Shown: positions 18,262-29,649 of the stretch, one piece after another | Numbering within the stretch: the first letter of the stretch is position 1 | Layout: the number at the start of each line of letters is the position of its first letter | Assembly: GCF_000222025.1 (NCBI RefSeq) | Contig: NZ_AFQO01000007.1 | Location: 186,001 to 250,000 of the forward strand | Direction: 5' to 3' | From: Haemophilus haemolyticus M19501 | GTDB taxonomy: Bacteria; Pseudomonadota; Gammaproteobacteria; Enterobacterales; Pasteurellaceae | Length of the DNA stretch: 64,000 bases | Translations under genes and position numbers: made by a program | Notes under the pieces: model-generated | The model's input: the letters and a program-made list of their open reading frames with translations, nothing else | Database searches by the model: none | What the model was told of the DNA's origin: nothing

Positions 18262-18285
18262 TCCCCTCTTTACAAAAGAGGGGGA
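18262..18285 (+). repeat. purH-purD intergenic hairpin
   Basis: TCCCCTCTTT and AAAGAGGGGGA form a stem of about 10 bp with loop ACA, but there is no T-tract after it. It resembles the imperfect hairpin at 54415-54440 between galT and galK, so both may be copies of a small dispersed element or processing sites. Confidence 0.5.
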
Positions 18286-18343
18286 ATTGCAGGTAAAAAA
18301 TAGCCGCACTTTTTTTAAATTAGGCATATGCAAGGACTACAAC

Positions 18344-19633
18344 ATGAACATCCTCATCATCGGAAACGGCGGTCGTGAACACGCCTTGGCTTGGAAAGTT
18401 GCACAATCTCCATTAGCAGATAAAGTTTTTGTCGCACCGGGTAACGCTGGTACTGCATTGGAACACAAAGTAGAAAACGTGAATATTTCTGCGACAGATA
18501 TTCCCGCATTAGTGAAATTTGCTCAAGATAAACAAATTGGATTAACCATTGTTGGCCCTGAAGCTCCGTTAGTAATTGGTGTTGTTGATACATTTCGCAA
18601 GGCAGGATTGAAAATTTTTGGCCCAACTCAAGCAGCGGCGCAATTGGAAGGTTCCAAAGCATTTACTAAAGATTTTCTTGCTCGTCATAAAATTCCAACA
18701 GCGGAATATCAAAACTTTACCGAAGTCGAACCAGCATTGGCTTACTTGCGTGAGAAAGGCGCACCAATTGTCGTTAAAGCAGATGGTTTAGCTGCGGGTA
18801 AAGGCGTAATCGTTGCGATGACCTTGCAAGAGGCGGAAAACGCTGTGCATGATATGCTTTCTGGCAATGCCTTTGGCGAAGCGGGGAGCCAAGTAGTAAT
18901 TGAAGAGTTTCTAGATGGCGAAGAAGCCAGTTTTATCGTAATGGTAGACGGTAAAAATGTTGAGTCTATGGCGACTAGCCAAGATCATAAACGTGTTGGC
19001 GAAAATGATACGGGATTAAATACAGGCGGTATGGGTGCGTATTCGCCTGCACCTGTGGTAACACCCGAAATTTATAGTCGCATTATGCGGGAAGTGATTT
19101 ATCCGACGGTTAATGGCATGGCGGAAGAAGGCAATGTTTACACCGGTTTTCTGTATGCAGGATTAATGATTATGCCGAACGGTCAGCCGAAAGTGATCGA
19201 ATTTAACTGCCGTTTTGGCGATCCAGAAACCCAGCCAATAATGCTACGTCTCAAATCAGACCTTGTTGAACTCTGTCTTAAAGCCTGTGACGGCAAATTA
19301 GATGAAGTAACATCACGGTGGGATCCGCAGGCTTCTTTAGGTATCGTATTGGCTGCAGAAGGATACCCAAAAGATTATCGCAAAGGCGATGAAATCAGCG
19401 GATTGCCTAAAAGTGCGGTCAAAAACGAGAAAGTTTTCTTAGCGGGTGTCGCAGAACAAGAAGGCAAGCTAGTCACAAACGGCGGTCGTGTACTTTGTGT
19501 GACTGCGTTAGGCGAAAGTGTATTTGAAGCACAACAAAAAGCGTTAAAACTGGCTGAGCAAATTCAATGGTCTGGGCGTTTTTATCGTCGAGATATTGGT
19601 TACAGGGCTGTGGAGCGAGAGTTGCAAAAATAA
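18344..19633 (+). CDS. purD: Phosphoribosylamine-glycine ligase
   Basis: PurD joins phosphoribosylamine and glycine using ATP, the second step of purine synthesis. The 429-residue product begins MNILIIGNGGREHALAW, then shows the ATP-grasp region (PIVVKADGLAAGKGVIVA, EEFLDGEEASFIVMVDG) and FNCRFGDPETQ, which binds Mg-ATP. The frame stays open to 18287, but the ATG at 18344 has AAGGACTACAAC before it and starts at the conserved Rossmann motif. It is likely cotranscribed with purH. Its substrate glycine is made by the next gene, glyA. Confidence 0.97.
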   Translation: MNILIIGNGGREHALAWKVAQSPLADKVFVAPGNAGTALEHKVENVNISATDIPALVKFAQDKQIGLTIVGPEAPLVIGVVDTFRKAGLKIFGPTQAAAQLEGSKAFTKDFLARHKIPTAEYQNFTEVEPALAYLREKGAPIVVKADGLAAGKGVIVAMTLQEAENAVHDMLSGNAFGEAGSQVVIEEFLDGEEASFIVMVDGKNVESMATSQDHKRVGENDTGLNTGGMGAYSPAPVVTPEIYSRIMREVIYPTVNGMAEEGNVYTGFLYAGLMIMPNGQPKVIEFNCRFGDPETQPIMLRLKSDLVELCLKACDGKLDEVTSRWDPQASLGIVLAAEGYPKDYRKGDEISGLPKSAVKNEKVFLAGVAEQEGKLVTNGGRVLCVTALGESVFEAQQKALKLAEQIQWSGRFYRRDIGYRAVERELQK

Positions 19634-19648
19634 TCCATATCATTATGA

Positions 19649-19661
19649 TGAATTAATTTCA
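19649..19661 (+). promoter_or_regulatory. Candidate MetR half-dyad upstream of glyA
   Basis: TGAATTAATTTCA fits TGAA-N5-TTCA exactly, the MetR consensus used at E. coli glyA. It lies 96 bases before the glyA start. The motif is short and AT-rich, so chance is possible. Confidence 0.35.
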
Positions 19662-19756
19662 TTTAAGTGATGAAAATTTAGGAATGAAATTTTAATTAAA
19701 TTTTTATCCATAAACAGTTAAACTATCTGCCATAAATTACATAACAGGAGAACACA

Positions 19757-21022
19757 ATGTTTACAAGAAATATGACTATCGCTGATTACGATCCAGTATT
19801 GTGGCAAGCGATCCAAGATGAAAATCGTCGTCAAGAAGAACATATCGAACTCATTGCATCTGAAAACTATGCGAGTCCGCGTGTGATGGAAGCGCAAGGT
19901 TCACAATTCACTAATAAATACGCAGAAGGCTATCCAGGTAAACGTTATTACGGTGGTTGTGAGTATGCGGACATTGTGGAACAGTTAGCAATTGACCGTG
20001 CGAAAGAATTATTTGGTGCAGATTACGTGAATGTTCAACCGCACTCTGGCTCACAAGCAAACGCTGCAGTGTATGGTGCATTGATTAATGCAGGCGATAC
20101 TATTTTAGGTATGGATTTGGCTCACGGTGGGCACTTAACTCACGGTGCAAAAGTCAGTTTCTCTGGCAAGATTTATAACTCTGTGCTTTATGGAATCACT
20201 GCGGATGGCTTAATTGATTATGAAGATGTTCGTCAAAAAGCATTAGAATGTAAACCAAAACTTATCGTTGCTGGTTTCTCGGCTTATTCACAAGTTGTGG
20301 ATTGGGCGAAAATGCGTGAAATCGCAGATGAAGTGGGTGCATATTTATTTGTGGATATGGCACACGTAGCAGGATTAATTGCAGCGGGTTTATATCCAAA
20401 TCCACTTCCGCACGCACATGTTGTAACCACTACTACCCACAAAACATTAGGCGGTCCGCGTGGCGGTTTAATTCTTTCATCTTGTGGTGATGAAGAAATC
20501 TACAAAAAATTACAATCATCCGTCTTCCCTGCAAATCAAGGTGGTCCATTAGTTCATATTATTGCGGCAAAAGCAGTTTGCTTTAAAGAAGCATTAGAGC
20601 CTCAATATAAAGCATACCAAGCAAATGTAATCAAAAATGCGAAAGCAATGGTTGAGGTATTTAAACAACGTGGTTATGATGTTGTGTCAAATGGTACTGA
20701 AAACCACTTGTTCTTAGTAAGTTTTATTAAACAAGGATTAACGGGTAAAGCAGCAGATGCAGCTTTAGGCAAAGCAAATATTACCGTGAATAAAAATGCA
20801 GTACCAAACGATCCGCAAAAACCATTTGTAACTTCAGGTATCCGTGTAGGTACACCATCGGTAACTCGCCGTGGTTTCAATGAAAATGATGTGCGTGAAT
20901 TAGCTGGCTGGATGTGTGATGTTTTAGATGCTTTAGGCAAAGAAAATGAAGAACAAGTGATTGCTGAAACTAAAGAAAAAGTGTTAGCAATTTGTAAACG
21001 TCTTCCAGTTTATCCGAAATAA
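19757..21022 (+). CDS. glyA: Serine hydroxymethyltransferase
   Basis: GlyA interconverts serine and glycine with transfer of a one-carbon unit to tetrahydrofolate. The 421-residue product shows [37 protein letters not shown], and the PLP-lysine motif [16 protein letters not shown] near residues 222-237. Length and motifs are standard. AGGAGAACACA is a strong ribosome binding site for the chosen ATG. It lies after purD with its own upstream region and ends at a clear hairpin. It supplies glycine for PurD and one-carbon units for PurH, which makes this a purine/one-carbon cluster. Confidence 0.98.
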   Translation: MFTRNMTIADYDPVLWQAIQDENRRQEEHIELIASENYASPRVMEAQGSQFTNKYAEGYPGKRYYGGCEYADIVEQLAIDRAKELFGADYVNVQPHSGSQANAAVYGALINAGDTILGMDLAHGGHLTHGAKVSFSGKIYNSVLYGITADGLIDYEDVRQKALECKPKLIVAGFSAYSQVVDWAKMREIADEVGAYLFVDMAHVAGLIAAGLYPNPLPHAHVVTTTTHKTLGGPRGGLILSSCGDEEIYKKLQSSVFPANQGGPLVHIIAAKAVCFKEALEPQYKAYQANVIKNAKAMVEVFKQRGYDVVSNGTENHLFLVSFIKQGLTGKAADAALGKANITVNKNAVPNDPQKPFVTSGIRVGTPSVTRRGFNENDVRELAGWMCDVLDALGKENEEQVIAETKEKVLAICKRLPVYPK

Positions 21023-21050
21023 TTTATTTTCTTTCGTTGATTATATGTTT

Positions 21051-21912
<862 letters not shown>

Positions 21913-21914
21913 AG

Positions 21915-21950
21915 ATTAACCGATAGGAAACCCTATCGGTTAATTTTTAT
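21915..21950 (+). terminator. Terminator of coaE-yacG
   Basis: ATTAACCGATAGG and CCTATCGGTTAAT form a perfect 13-bp stem with loop AAAC, followed by TTTTTAT. An uptake sequence begins right after it at 21951. Confidence 0.9.
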
Positions 21951-22028
21951 AAGTGCGGTGCTTTTTTGAGGATTTTTCCTAAAAATGCTATGCTAAACGT
22001 AATTTTATTATTCTAAAATGTGATTTTT

Positions 22029-23276
22029 ATGCAACAAGATTATTTAAGCCAACAACGATTCTCCGATCTTTCTCTACATCCGATTGTACGAGATGCTTTG
22101 GCAAAAAAAGGCTTTGATTTTTGTACCCCAATTCAGGCTTTATCCTTGCCTATCAGTTTAAATGGACGAGATGTCGCAGGACAAGCTCAAACTGGTACAG
22201 GCAAGACAATGGCTTTTTTAACGGCTACTTTTCACCATCTTTTAACTCACCAAGATCCTAATCTTGAATATCCTCACCCAAGAGCTTTGATTTTAGCACC
22301 TACTCGAGAATTAGCGGTGCAGATTAGTAATGACGCAGAATTTCTTGCAAAAGCCTGTGGATTAAAAACCGCACTTGCCTATGGTGGCGATGGTTATGAT
22401 AAACAACTACAAGCGATTGAGCGTGGCGTCGATATTTTGATTGGTACGACGGGGCGAGTCATTGATTATGTGAAACAAGGCGTAATTGCTTTAGATGAAA
22501 TTCAAGTTGTCGTGCTAGATGAGGCGGATCGAATGTTTGATCTTGGATTTATCCGTGATATTCGTTATTTATTGCGTAAATGCCCCGCTCCGCAATCTCG
22601 TTTAACGATGTTATTTTCAGCGACGCTTTCTTATAAAGTGCGTGAATTAGCATTTGAGGATATGAATGACCCTGAATATATTGAAATTGAACCGGAACAA
22701 AAAACAGGACATCGAATTAAAGAAGAACTTTTTTATCCATCTAATCAGGATAAAATGGCACTTCTCTTAACCTTAATGGAAGATGAGTGGCCAGAGCGTT
22801 GTATTGTGTTTGCAAATACGAAACATCGTTGTGAAGAAATTTGGGGTTATTTGGCGGCTGATGGACATCGTGTTGGTTTACTGACTGGCGATGTCGCACA
22901 GAAAAAACGTTTGTCGCTATTGAAACAATTTACTGATGGTGATTTAGATATTTTAGTGGCAACAGATGTGGCTGCTCGTGGCTTGCATATTTCTGATGTG
23001 ACGCATGTTTTCAATTATGATTTACCTGATGATCGGGAAGATTATGTGCACCGAATCGGCCGTACCGGACGAGCGGGGGAAAGTGGTGTTTCTATTAGTT
23101 TCGCTTGCGAAGAATATGCGATGAATTTACCTGCAATTGAAGAATATATAGGTCATTCTATCCCAGTCAGCCAATATGAAACAGAGGCCTTGCTTGAACT
23201 GCCGAAACCGTATCGGTTAAAACGTGCGGTACCACCGCAAGGGCATACAAGACATCGTTCTTATCACACAAAATAG
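22029..23276 (+). CDS. rhlB: DEAD-box RNA helicase RhlB
   Basis: RhlB unwinds RNA for the degradosome. The 415-residue product has the Q motif, [10 protein letters not shown] (motif I), [10 protein letters not shown], the DEAD box [16 protein letters not shown] (motif III), and [10 protein letters not shown] (motif VI). The C-terminal tail is short and basic, [16 protein letters not shown], as expected for RhlB. A GTG at 22020 would add three residues; the ATG at 22029 is the standard start although no clear ribosome binding site is visible. It is a single gene upstream of galE. Confidence 0.94.
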   Translation: MQQDYLSQQRFSDLSLHPIVRDALAKKGFDFCTPIQALSLPISLNGRDVAGQAQTGTGKTMAFLTATFHHLLTHQDPNLEYPHPRALILAPTRELAVQISNDAEFLAKACGLKTALAYGGDGYDKQLQAIERGVDILIGTTGRVIDYVKQGVIALDEIQVVVLDEADRMFDLGFIRDIRYLLRKCPAPQSRLTMLFSATLSYKVRELAFEDMNDPEYIEIEPEQKTGHRIKEELFYPSNQDKMALLLTLMEDEWPERCIVFANTKHRCEEIWGYLAADGHRVGLLTGDVAQKKRLSLLKQFTDGDLDILVATDVAARGLHISDVTHVFNYDLPDDREDYVHRIGRTGRAGESGVSISFACEEYAMNLPAIEEYIGHSIPVSQYETEALLELPKPYRLKRAVPPQGHTRHRSYHTK

Positions 23277-23319
23277 TGATATAATTTTTTTAGTCTCAAT
23301 AATTAATAAGGAAATCATT

Positions 23320-24336
23320 ATGGCCATTTTAGTGACAGGTGGCGCCGGTTATATCGGTTCTCACACAGTTGTAGCATTATTAAATGCTGGCAAAGAGGTG
23401 GTGGTATTAGATAATCTTTGCAATTCATCGCCAAAATCCCTTGAGCGCGTAAAACAAATTACGGGCAAAGAAGCAAAGTTTTATGAAGGTGATATTTTAG
23501 ATCGTGCTTTGTTACAAAAAATTTTTGCAGAAAATGAGATTAGCTCTGTTATTCATTTTGCTGGGTTGAAGGCCGTAGGGGAAAGTGTTCAAAAGCCGAC
23601 AGAATATTACATGAACAATGTCGCTGGCACCCTTGTATTAATTCAAGAAATGAAAAAAGCAAGTGTTTGGAACTTTGTATTTAGCTCATCTGCAACGGTT
23701 TACGGTGATCCAAAAATTATTCCAATTACAGAAGATTGTGAGGTCGGCAGTACAACCAATCCTTATGGTACCTCTAAATATATGGTTGAGCAGATTTTAC
23801 GCGATACAGCAAAAGCGGAACCAAAATTTAGCATGACTATCTTGCGTTATTTTAATCCAGTAGGGGCGCATGAAAGTGGCTTAATTGGTGAAGATCCAAA
23901 TGGTATTCCAAATAATTTGTTGCCTTATATCAGCCAAGTTGCTATCGGTAAATTAGCACAACTTTCTGTATTTGGTAGTGATTACGACACCCATGATGGA
24001 ACAGGTGTGCGTGATTATATTCATGTAGTGGATTTAGCTGTGGGGCATTTAAAAGCGCTTCAACGTCATGAAAATGATGCCGGTTTACATATTTATAACC
24101 TTGGTACAGGTCATGGTTATTCCGTATTAGATATGGTAAAAGCCTTTGAAAAAGCCAACGACATTACAATTGCATATAAACTTGTAGAACGCCGCCCTGG
24201 TGATATTGCAACATGCTATTCTGATCCTAGTTTAGCTGCAAAAGAGCTTGGTTGGGTGGCAGAACGTGGTCTTGAAAAAATGATGCAAGACACGTGGAAC
24301 TGGCAGAAAAATAATCCAAAAGGGTATCGAGATTAA
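23320..24336 (+). CDS. galE: UDP-glucose 4-epimerase
   Basis: GalE interconverts UDP-glucose and UDP-galactose, serving galactose breakdown and supplying UDP-galactose for lipooligosaccharide. The 338-residue SDR protein starts [16 protein letters not shown] with the NAD site, and has Ser124 with Tyr149 and Lys153 in YGTSK. The frame stays open 96 bases upstream into rhlB, but the ATG at 23320 has AAGGAAATC before it. It is not in the gal operon, which lies 30 kb away in this window, so its expression need not follow galactose. Confidence 0.97.
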   Translation: MAILVTGGAGYIGSHTVVALLNAGKEVVVLDNLCNSSPKSLERVKQITGKEAKFYEGDILDRALLQKIFAENEISSVIHFAGLKAVGESVQKPTEYYMNNVAGTLVLIQEMKKASVWNFVFSSSATVYGDPKIIPITEDCEVGSTTNPYGTSKYMVEQILRDTAKAEPKFSMTILRYFNPVGAHESGLIGEDPNGIPNNLLPYISQVAIGKLAQLSVFGSDYDTHDGTGVRDYIHVVDLAVGHLKALQRHENDAGLHIYNLGTGHGYSVLDMVKAFEKANDITIAYKLVERRPGDIATCYSDPSLAAKELGWVAERGLEKMMQDTWNWQKNNPKGYRD

Positions 24337-24386
24337 TATTCTCTAATATTTGTTTTTCTTTTTTAGGAAGAAGAAAGCTAAACATT

Positions 24387-24417
24387 GGGGGATGTGATAA
24401 AAAATCCCCCTCATTTT
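24387..24417 (+). terminator. Terminator of galE
   Basis: GGGGGAT (24387-24393) pairs with ATCCCCC (24404-24410), followed by TCATTTTTAC. The loop of 10 bases is AT-rich. Confidence 0.7.
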
Positions 24418-24479
24418 TACACTTATCCTTTAATTGAAAGGCGAAGTTTCTAAAATACAACCAAAATTAACCGCACTTT

Positions 24480-25757
24480 ATGTCAAATTCCCTTTCTTCC
24501 CAAATTTTTACACGCAAGATGTTGATTTGCGTATTCACAGGTTTTAATTCTGGTTTGCCATTATTTGTGTTATTGCAAATGTTGCCTGTTTGGCTGACAG
24601 ATAAACATCTCTCAATTGAGCTTATCGGTGCAGTAACTGGTGTGATGTTGCCTTATGGATTAAAATTTTTGTGGGCACCATTATTGGATCGTTATTTCCC
24701 GAGTTTTTTAGGGCGTCGTCGTAGCTGGATGTTGCTTTCACAAGTGGCATTATTGATCTTACTTTACATCATTAGCCTTTTTGATCCGCTAACACAACTG
24801 AGTACAGTAGCAAATATTGCATTGCTTATCGCTTTTTTTTCAGCCACACAAGATATCGTGTTAGACGCTTATCGTCGTGAAATTTTGAGTGATCATGAAT
24901 TAGGTTTGGGAAACACTATTCATATTAATGCTTATCGAATTGCTGGATTAATTCCGGGTGGATTATCGCTATATTTGGCGGCGATTTATCCTTGGGAAAC
25001 CGTCTTTTTGTGGACCGCACTTTGTATGTTAGCAGGCATCTTCATGACGCTATTTTTAGCAAAAGAGCCAAAAATAGACATGCAGCAAACTAATCAGCCG
25101 TTCTATCAAGCATTTTGGATTCCATTACAAGAATTTTTCCAACGTAAAGGCGTTATTCAAGCTATCGGTTTTTTACTGTTTTTGTTTTTGTATAAGTTCG
25201 GGGATTCTTTTGCCACAACGCTACAAACCAAATTTATTTATGACATGGGCTTTAGCAAAGAGGATATAGCCATTGTTGTAAAAAGTACTGCACTTTGGTC
25301 AAGCATTTTATCTGGGCTTGCTGGAGGTGTGATAATGCTAAAACTGGGTATTAACCGTGCATTGTGGCTATTTGGGCTGGTACAGATGGTGACAATTGGT
25401 GGGTTTATTTGGTTGGCAGCTTTCGGACATTTTGATGTTATTACATTAGCCGAGTTATGGAAACTGGGTGTTGTGATTGCCGCAGAATATATCGGCGTTG
25501 GACTTGGCACCGCAGCTTTTGTGGCTTTTATGGCGCGTGAGAGTAATCCTCTTTATACCGCAACACAGCTCGCACTTTTTACAAGCCTTTCAGCTTTGCC
25601 AAGTAAAGTTTTAGGTATGCTTTCTGGTTATGTGGTGGGAGCAGTGGGGTATTATCAGTATTTTTGGTTTTGTTTATTTTTAGCGATTCCTGGCATGCTT
25701 TGTTTATTTTGGGTAGCGCCTTGGAATCAAGAAAATAATACGGCCAATTCACTATAA
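24480..25757 (+). CDS. ampG: Muropeptide permease AmpG
   Basis: AmpG imports anhydro-muropeptides for peptidoglycan recycling. The 425-residue MFS protein has about 12 membrane segments and matches AmpG in FNSGLPLFVLLQMLPVWL, PLLDRYFPSFLGRRRSW and FFSATQDIVLDAYRREIL. It is shorter than the 491-residue E. coli protein, mostly through a shorter C-terminus. An exact uptake sequence ends one base before the ATG and there is no ribosome binding site, which is unusual. A run of eight T occurs inside the gene at 24833-24840. Confidence 0.92.
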   Translation: MSNSLSSQIFTRKMLICVFTGFNSGLPLFVLLQMLPVWLTDKHLSIELIGAVTGVMLPYGLKFLWAPLLDRYFPSFLGRRRSWMLLSQVALLILLYIISLFDPLTQLSTVANIALLIAFFSATQDIVLDAYRREILSDHELGLGNTIHINAYRIAGLIPGGLSLYLAAIYPWETVFLWTALCMLAGIFMTLFLAKEPKIDMQQTNQPFYQAFWIPLQEFFQRKGVIQAIGFLLFLFLYKFGDSFATTLQTKFIYDMGFSKEDIAIVVKSTALWSSILSGLAGGVIMLKLGINRALWLFGLVQMVTIGGFIWLAAFGHFDVITLAELWKLGVVIAAEYIGVGLGTAAFVAFMARESNPLYTATQLALFTSLSALPSKVLGMLSGYVVGAVGYYQYFWFCLFLAIPGMLCLFWVAPWNQENNTANSL

Positions 25758-25793
25758 AAGTGCGGTAAAAATTATAAAAAATTTGACCGCACT
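25758..25793 (+). terminator. Paired uptake sequences after ampG
   Basis: AGTGCGGT (25759-25766) and ACCGCACT (25786-25793) form an inverted pair with a 19-base AT-rich loop. The first copy is an exact uptake sequence, the second differs at the last base of the 9-mer. No T-tract follows, so termination is uncertain. Confidence 0.45.
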
Positions 25794-25828
25794 ATGCTTT
25801 ATCAGTATCTTAATCACGTTTTTATTAA

Positions 25829-26485
<657 letters not shown>

Positions 26486-26501
26486 AAATAATCTAAAAAA
26501 T

Positions 26502-26540
26502 AAACCGCACTTTGGGTCACCTAAGTGCGGTTTGTTTTTT
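26502..26540. terminator. Terminator made of inverted uptake sequences (adk / acrB)
   Basis: AAACCGCACTT and AAGTGCGGTTT form a perfect 11-bp stem around a 10-base loop. Both arms are exact uptake sequences (26504-26512 and 26523-26531). GTTTTTT follows on the plus strand. It lies between convergent adk and acrB. Confidence 0.85.
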
Positions 26541-26551
26541 CTATGTTTTAA

Positions 26552-29500
26552 TTAGTGGGTTGTTTTATTTTCATCAAAAACCGGTAATGGTTTATGTTCG
26601 GTTGCGACATAGCTATATACCACAGGCAATACGAACAAGGTGAAAATAGTACCAATGGATAATCCCGCTACAATCACTATCCCCATACTAAAGCGAGATA
26701 CCGCTCCTGCACCTGTTGCATAGAGTAATGGAATTAAGCCGGCTACCATTGCCGCCGTTGTCATTAGGATTGGGCGTAAACGTACTTTGGCTGCATGAGT
26801 GATTGCCTCAATTCGAGTTTTACCATGGTTTAGCTGCTCTTCTTTTGCCACTTCACACATTAAGATACCATGCTTGGTGATTAATCCTACGAGAGTAATT
26901 AACCCAACTTGAGAGTAGATATTTAATGTTGTTCCCGCGATGCCAAAGAAGGATAAAATATTTAAGCTCACTAATGCACCACTTACGGCTAATGGTACGG
27001 AGATCATAATTACCATTGGGTCACGTATAGATTCAAACTGAATGGCAAGTACCAAGAATATGATGATAACAGCCAATACAAAAGTGACGGCTAATGCGTT
27101 ACCTTCTTGTACTAATTGACGTGCTTCAGATTTAAAGTCAAACGTATAGCCTTGCGGTAAGTTATCAGTCGCATGTTGTTGTAGCCATGCAACAGCATCA
27201 CCCGTTGATGAACCAGGCATTGGAACGGCGCTAATCTGTGCTGAGTTTAATTGGCTAAAGCGTGATAATGAAGTTGGTTGTGTTTCTAGCTTCATCGTGA
27301 TTAAACTGCTTAATGGTACAGATTGTCCATTACTTGCCGTTAAGTAATAGTTTTTGAATGCTTCGGGCGATAAACGGTCATCACGTTTGACTTGCGAAAT
27401 GACTTTATAAGCACGTCCATCCACATCGACTCGCGTAATCGTCGCGCCAGATAAGAAACTCCCTAAAGTATTACTGATTTGGTGCATCGTGATACCGTAA
27501 GTCCCAGCTTTCTCTTTATCTACGGAAATGGTCATTTGTGCCGTGTCATAGGTCAAATCTAAATCCGTATAAATAAATTTACCCGAGTCTTTCATCGCAC
27601 TTAGGAATTTCTCTGCGGTATTTGCCAACGATTTATAATCTTGAGCCGTTTTTAATACAATAGCGATTGGAGGGCCTTGTTCCCCTGTATCAATTTCAGG
27701 AAAGTTAAATGCAGATACAGAGACTTCAGGAATTGATTTCGCTTTTGCGTTGATTTCATTCATTACGGCAGATTGCTTGCGTGAGCGTTCTTTCCAGTCT
27801 TTCAATGTGATGATATTTAACGAGCCATTAGAATTTGGCGCGCCAGCAATACTCATCCCAAAAGAGACTTCAGGTGTTTCCATTACATTTTTCATGTATG
27901 GTTGCATTGCATTTTGAATGTAATCCACATTTACGCTAGATGGAGCATTACCAATCGCAATAAATGCACCTTTATCTTCATTTGGTGTTAATTCATTAGA
28001 AAGTGAATTAAATAAAAATGGGAGCGTTGAGAAAATCACCACCGCAAAAGCCAGCATTGATTTACGATTGAGCATAACGAGATCAAGCATGTATTCGTAA
28101 ATACGATTTACTTTACCTAAGGTATGTTCTACGCGTTCTTCCATCCATGTTGGTTTAGCATTGGATTTAAGTAATTTACTACTCATCATTGGCGATAAAG
28201 TTAATGCCACGATACCAGAAATAAATACCGCACCAGCTAGAGTTAAAGCGAACTCTTTAAACAATGTGCCAGTAATCCCCCCCATTAAAGCCATTGGTGA
28301 ATAAACCGCGATCAATGCAATAGTCATGGAAATTACAGGTACGGCAATTTCACGAGTACCAATAATTGCTGCGCGGAATGGCGTTTCCCCTTCTTTAATA
28401 TGGCGATCTACGTTTTCTAAGACCACAATCGCATCATCTACGACTAAACCGATAGCGAGAATAAGTGCCAATAATGTCATTAAGTTAATAGAAAAATCTA
28501 AACTTTGTAGCATCATTAAAACACCGATCAACGAAATCGGAATGGTGAGAACTGGAATTAAAATTGCGCGAAGCGATCCGATAAACATCAAAATAACCAC
28601 TAATACAATAACAGTTGCTTCCACAATAGTTTTAATTACTTCATGGATTGAACTATTAATCGCAATAGTACTGTCATAAAGAATGTCAGTTTCCATACTA
28701 TCCGGTAGTTGCTTTTTGATGTTTTCAAAGAGCGGTCGGATTTTTTCTGCAACGGTTAATGGATTAGCTGATGAAGTAGGATTAATGCCTAATACGACAG
28801 AATCTGCACCATTTGCAGTTGCACGAGAATTATCGCTTTCTTTGTTCAATTCAATGGTCGCAATATCGCGCAGGCGTACTAAATCATCACCACGAGAAGC
28901 AACAATTAAGTTACCTAATTGCTCAACAGATTTGGTCGTTGTTTCAACTTTGTTGCGGTAAGTGACATAGTAGCCGTTATCATTACCAGCCGCAGTTTGT
29001 ACATTATTTGCAGAAAGGGCCGACATCACTGTTGGCGCAGAAAGATTTTGTGACGCCATTTTTTGAGGATCTAGCCAAATACGTAATGCATATTCCGCTG
29101 CACCAAATACTTGTACTCCAGCCACGCCTTCAATCGTAAAGAATTGAGGTTTGACTACGCGGTTAATGTAGTCCGTAACTTGACTTGAGTCGAGTTTGTT
29201 GGAGCGGAAACTTATATACATAATCCCCGTACCACCTGATGAAGAGGCTACGCTTGGTGCTTCAATTCCACTTGGTAATTCAGAACGCACAGCATTTACT
29301 TTGGCTAATACATCGGCAAGTGCTCCGGCAGGATCCGTATTCAGCTTCATTTTGACTGTAATAGTCGATGAATTTGGGGCACTGCTAGATGACATATAGT
29401 CAATGTTATCCGCTTGGGCGATAGATTCTTCTAATGTAGAAGTAACAAATGCTTGAATTAGATTTGCATCAGCACCAGGATAGGCGGTTGTTACCGTAAT

Positions 29501-29632
29501 TACCGTGGTGGTCATTTTAGGGTATTCACGCACTGCCAATTTCGAAATAGCTTGCAAACCTAAAATAATAATAAGCAAGCTAATTGAAATCGCTAAAACA
29601 GGACGACGAATAAATATATCGGTAAATTTCAT
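26552..29632 (-). CDS. acrB: RND multidrug efflux pump, AcrB-like
   Basis: The 1026-residue inner-membrane pump has the RND layout: the first segment after MKFTDIFIRRPVLAISI, two large periplasmic loops and 12 membrane segments. The proton-relay pair Asp399-Asp400 is in GLVVDDAIVVLENVDRH. It acts as a trimer with AcrA and an outer-membrane channel to expel drugs and dyes. The start has AGGAAATACGA upstream, and the gene follows acrA by 17 bases. No outer-membrane partner (TolC) is encoded here. Confidence 0.95.
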   Translation of the reverse strand: MKFTDIFIRRPVLAISISLLIIILGLQAISKLAVREYPKMTTTVITVTTAYPGADANLIQAFVTSTLEESIAQADNIDYMSSSSAPNSSTITVKMKLNTDPAGALADVLAKVNAVRSELPSGIEAPSVASSSGGTGIMYISFRSNKLDSSQVTDYINRVVKPQFFTIEGVAGVQVFGAAEYALRIWLDPQKMASQNLSAPTVMSALSANNVQTAAGNDNGYYVTYRNKVETTTKSVEQLGNLIVASRGDDLVRLRDIATIELNKESDNSRATANGADSVVLGINPTSSANPLTVAEKIRPLFENIKKQLPDSMETDILYDSTIAINSSIHEVIKTIVEATVIVLVVILMFIGSLRAILIPVLTIPISLIGVLMMLQSLDFSINLMTLLALILAIGLVVDDAIVVLENVDRHIKEGETPFRAAIIGTREIAVPVISMTIALIAVYSPMALMGGITGTLFKEFALTLAGAVFISGIVALTLSPMMSSKLLKSNAKPTWMEERVEHTLGKVNRIYEYMLDLVMLNRKSMLAFAVVIFSTLPFLFNSLSNELTPNEDKGAFIAIGNAPSSVNVDYIQNAMQPYMKNVMETPEVSFGMSIAGAPNSNGSLNIITLKDWKERSRKQSAVMNEINAKAKSIPEVSVSAFNFPEIDTGEQGPPIAIVLKTAQDYKSLANTAEKFLSAMKDSGKFIYTDLDLTYDTAQMTISVDKEKAGTYGITMHQISNTLGSFLSGATITRVDVDGRAYKVISQVKRDDRLSPEAFKNYYLTASNGQSVPLSSLITMKLETQPTSLSRFSQLNSAQISAVPMPGSSTGDAVAWLQQHATDNLPQGYTFDFKSEARQLVQEGNALAVTFVLAVIIIFLVLAIQFESIRDPMVIMISVPLAVSGALVSLNILSFFGIAGTTLNIYSQVGLITLVGLITKHGILMCEVAKEEQLNHGKTRIEAITHAAKVRLRPILMTTAAMVAGLIPLLYATGAGAVSRFSMGIVIVAGLSIGTIFTLFVLPVVYSYVATEHKPLPVFDENKTTH

Positions 29633-29649
29633 TCGTATTTCCTAGTTAA

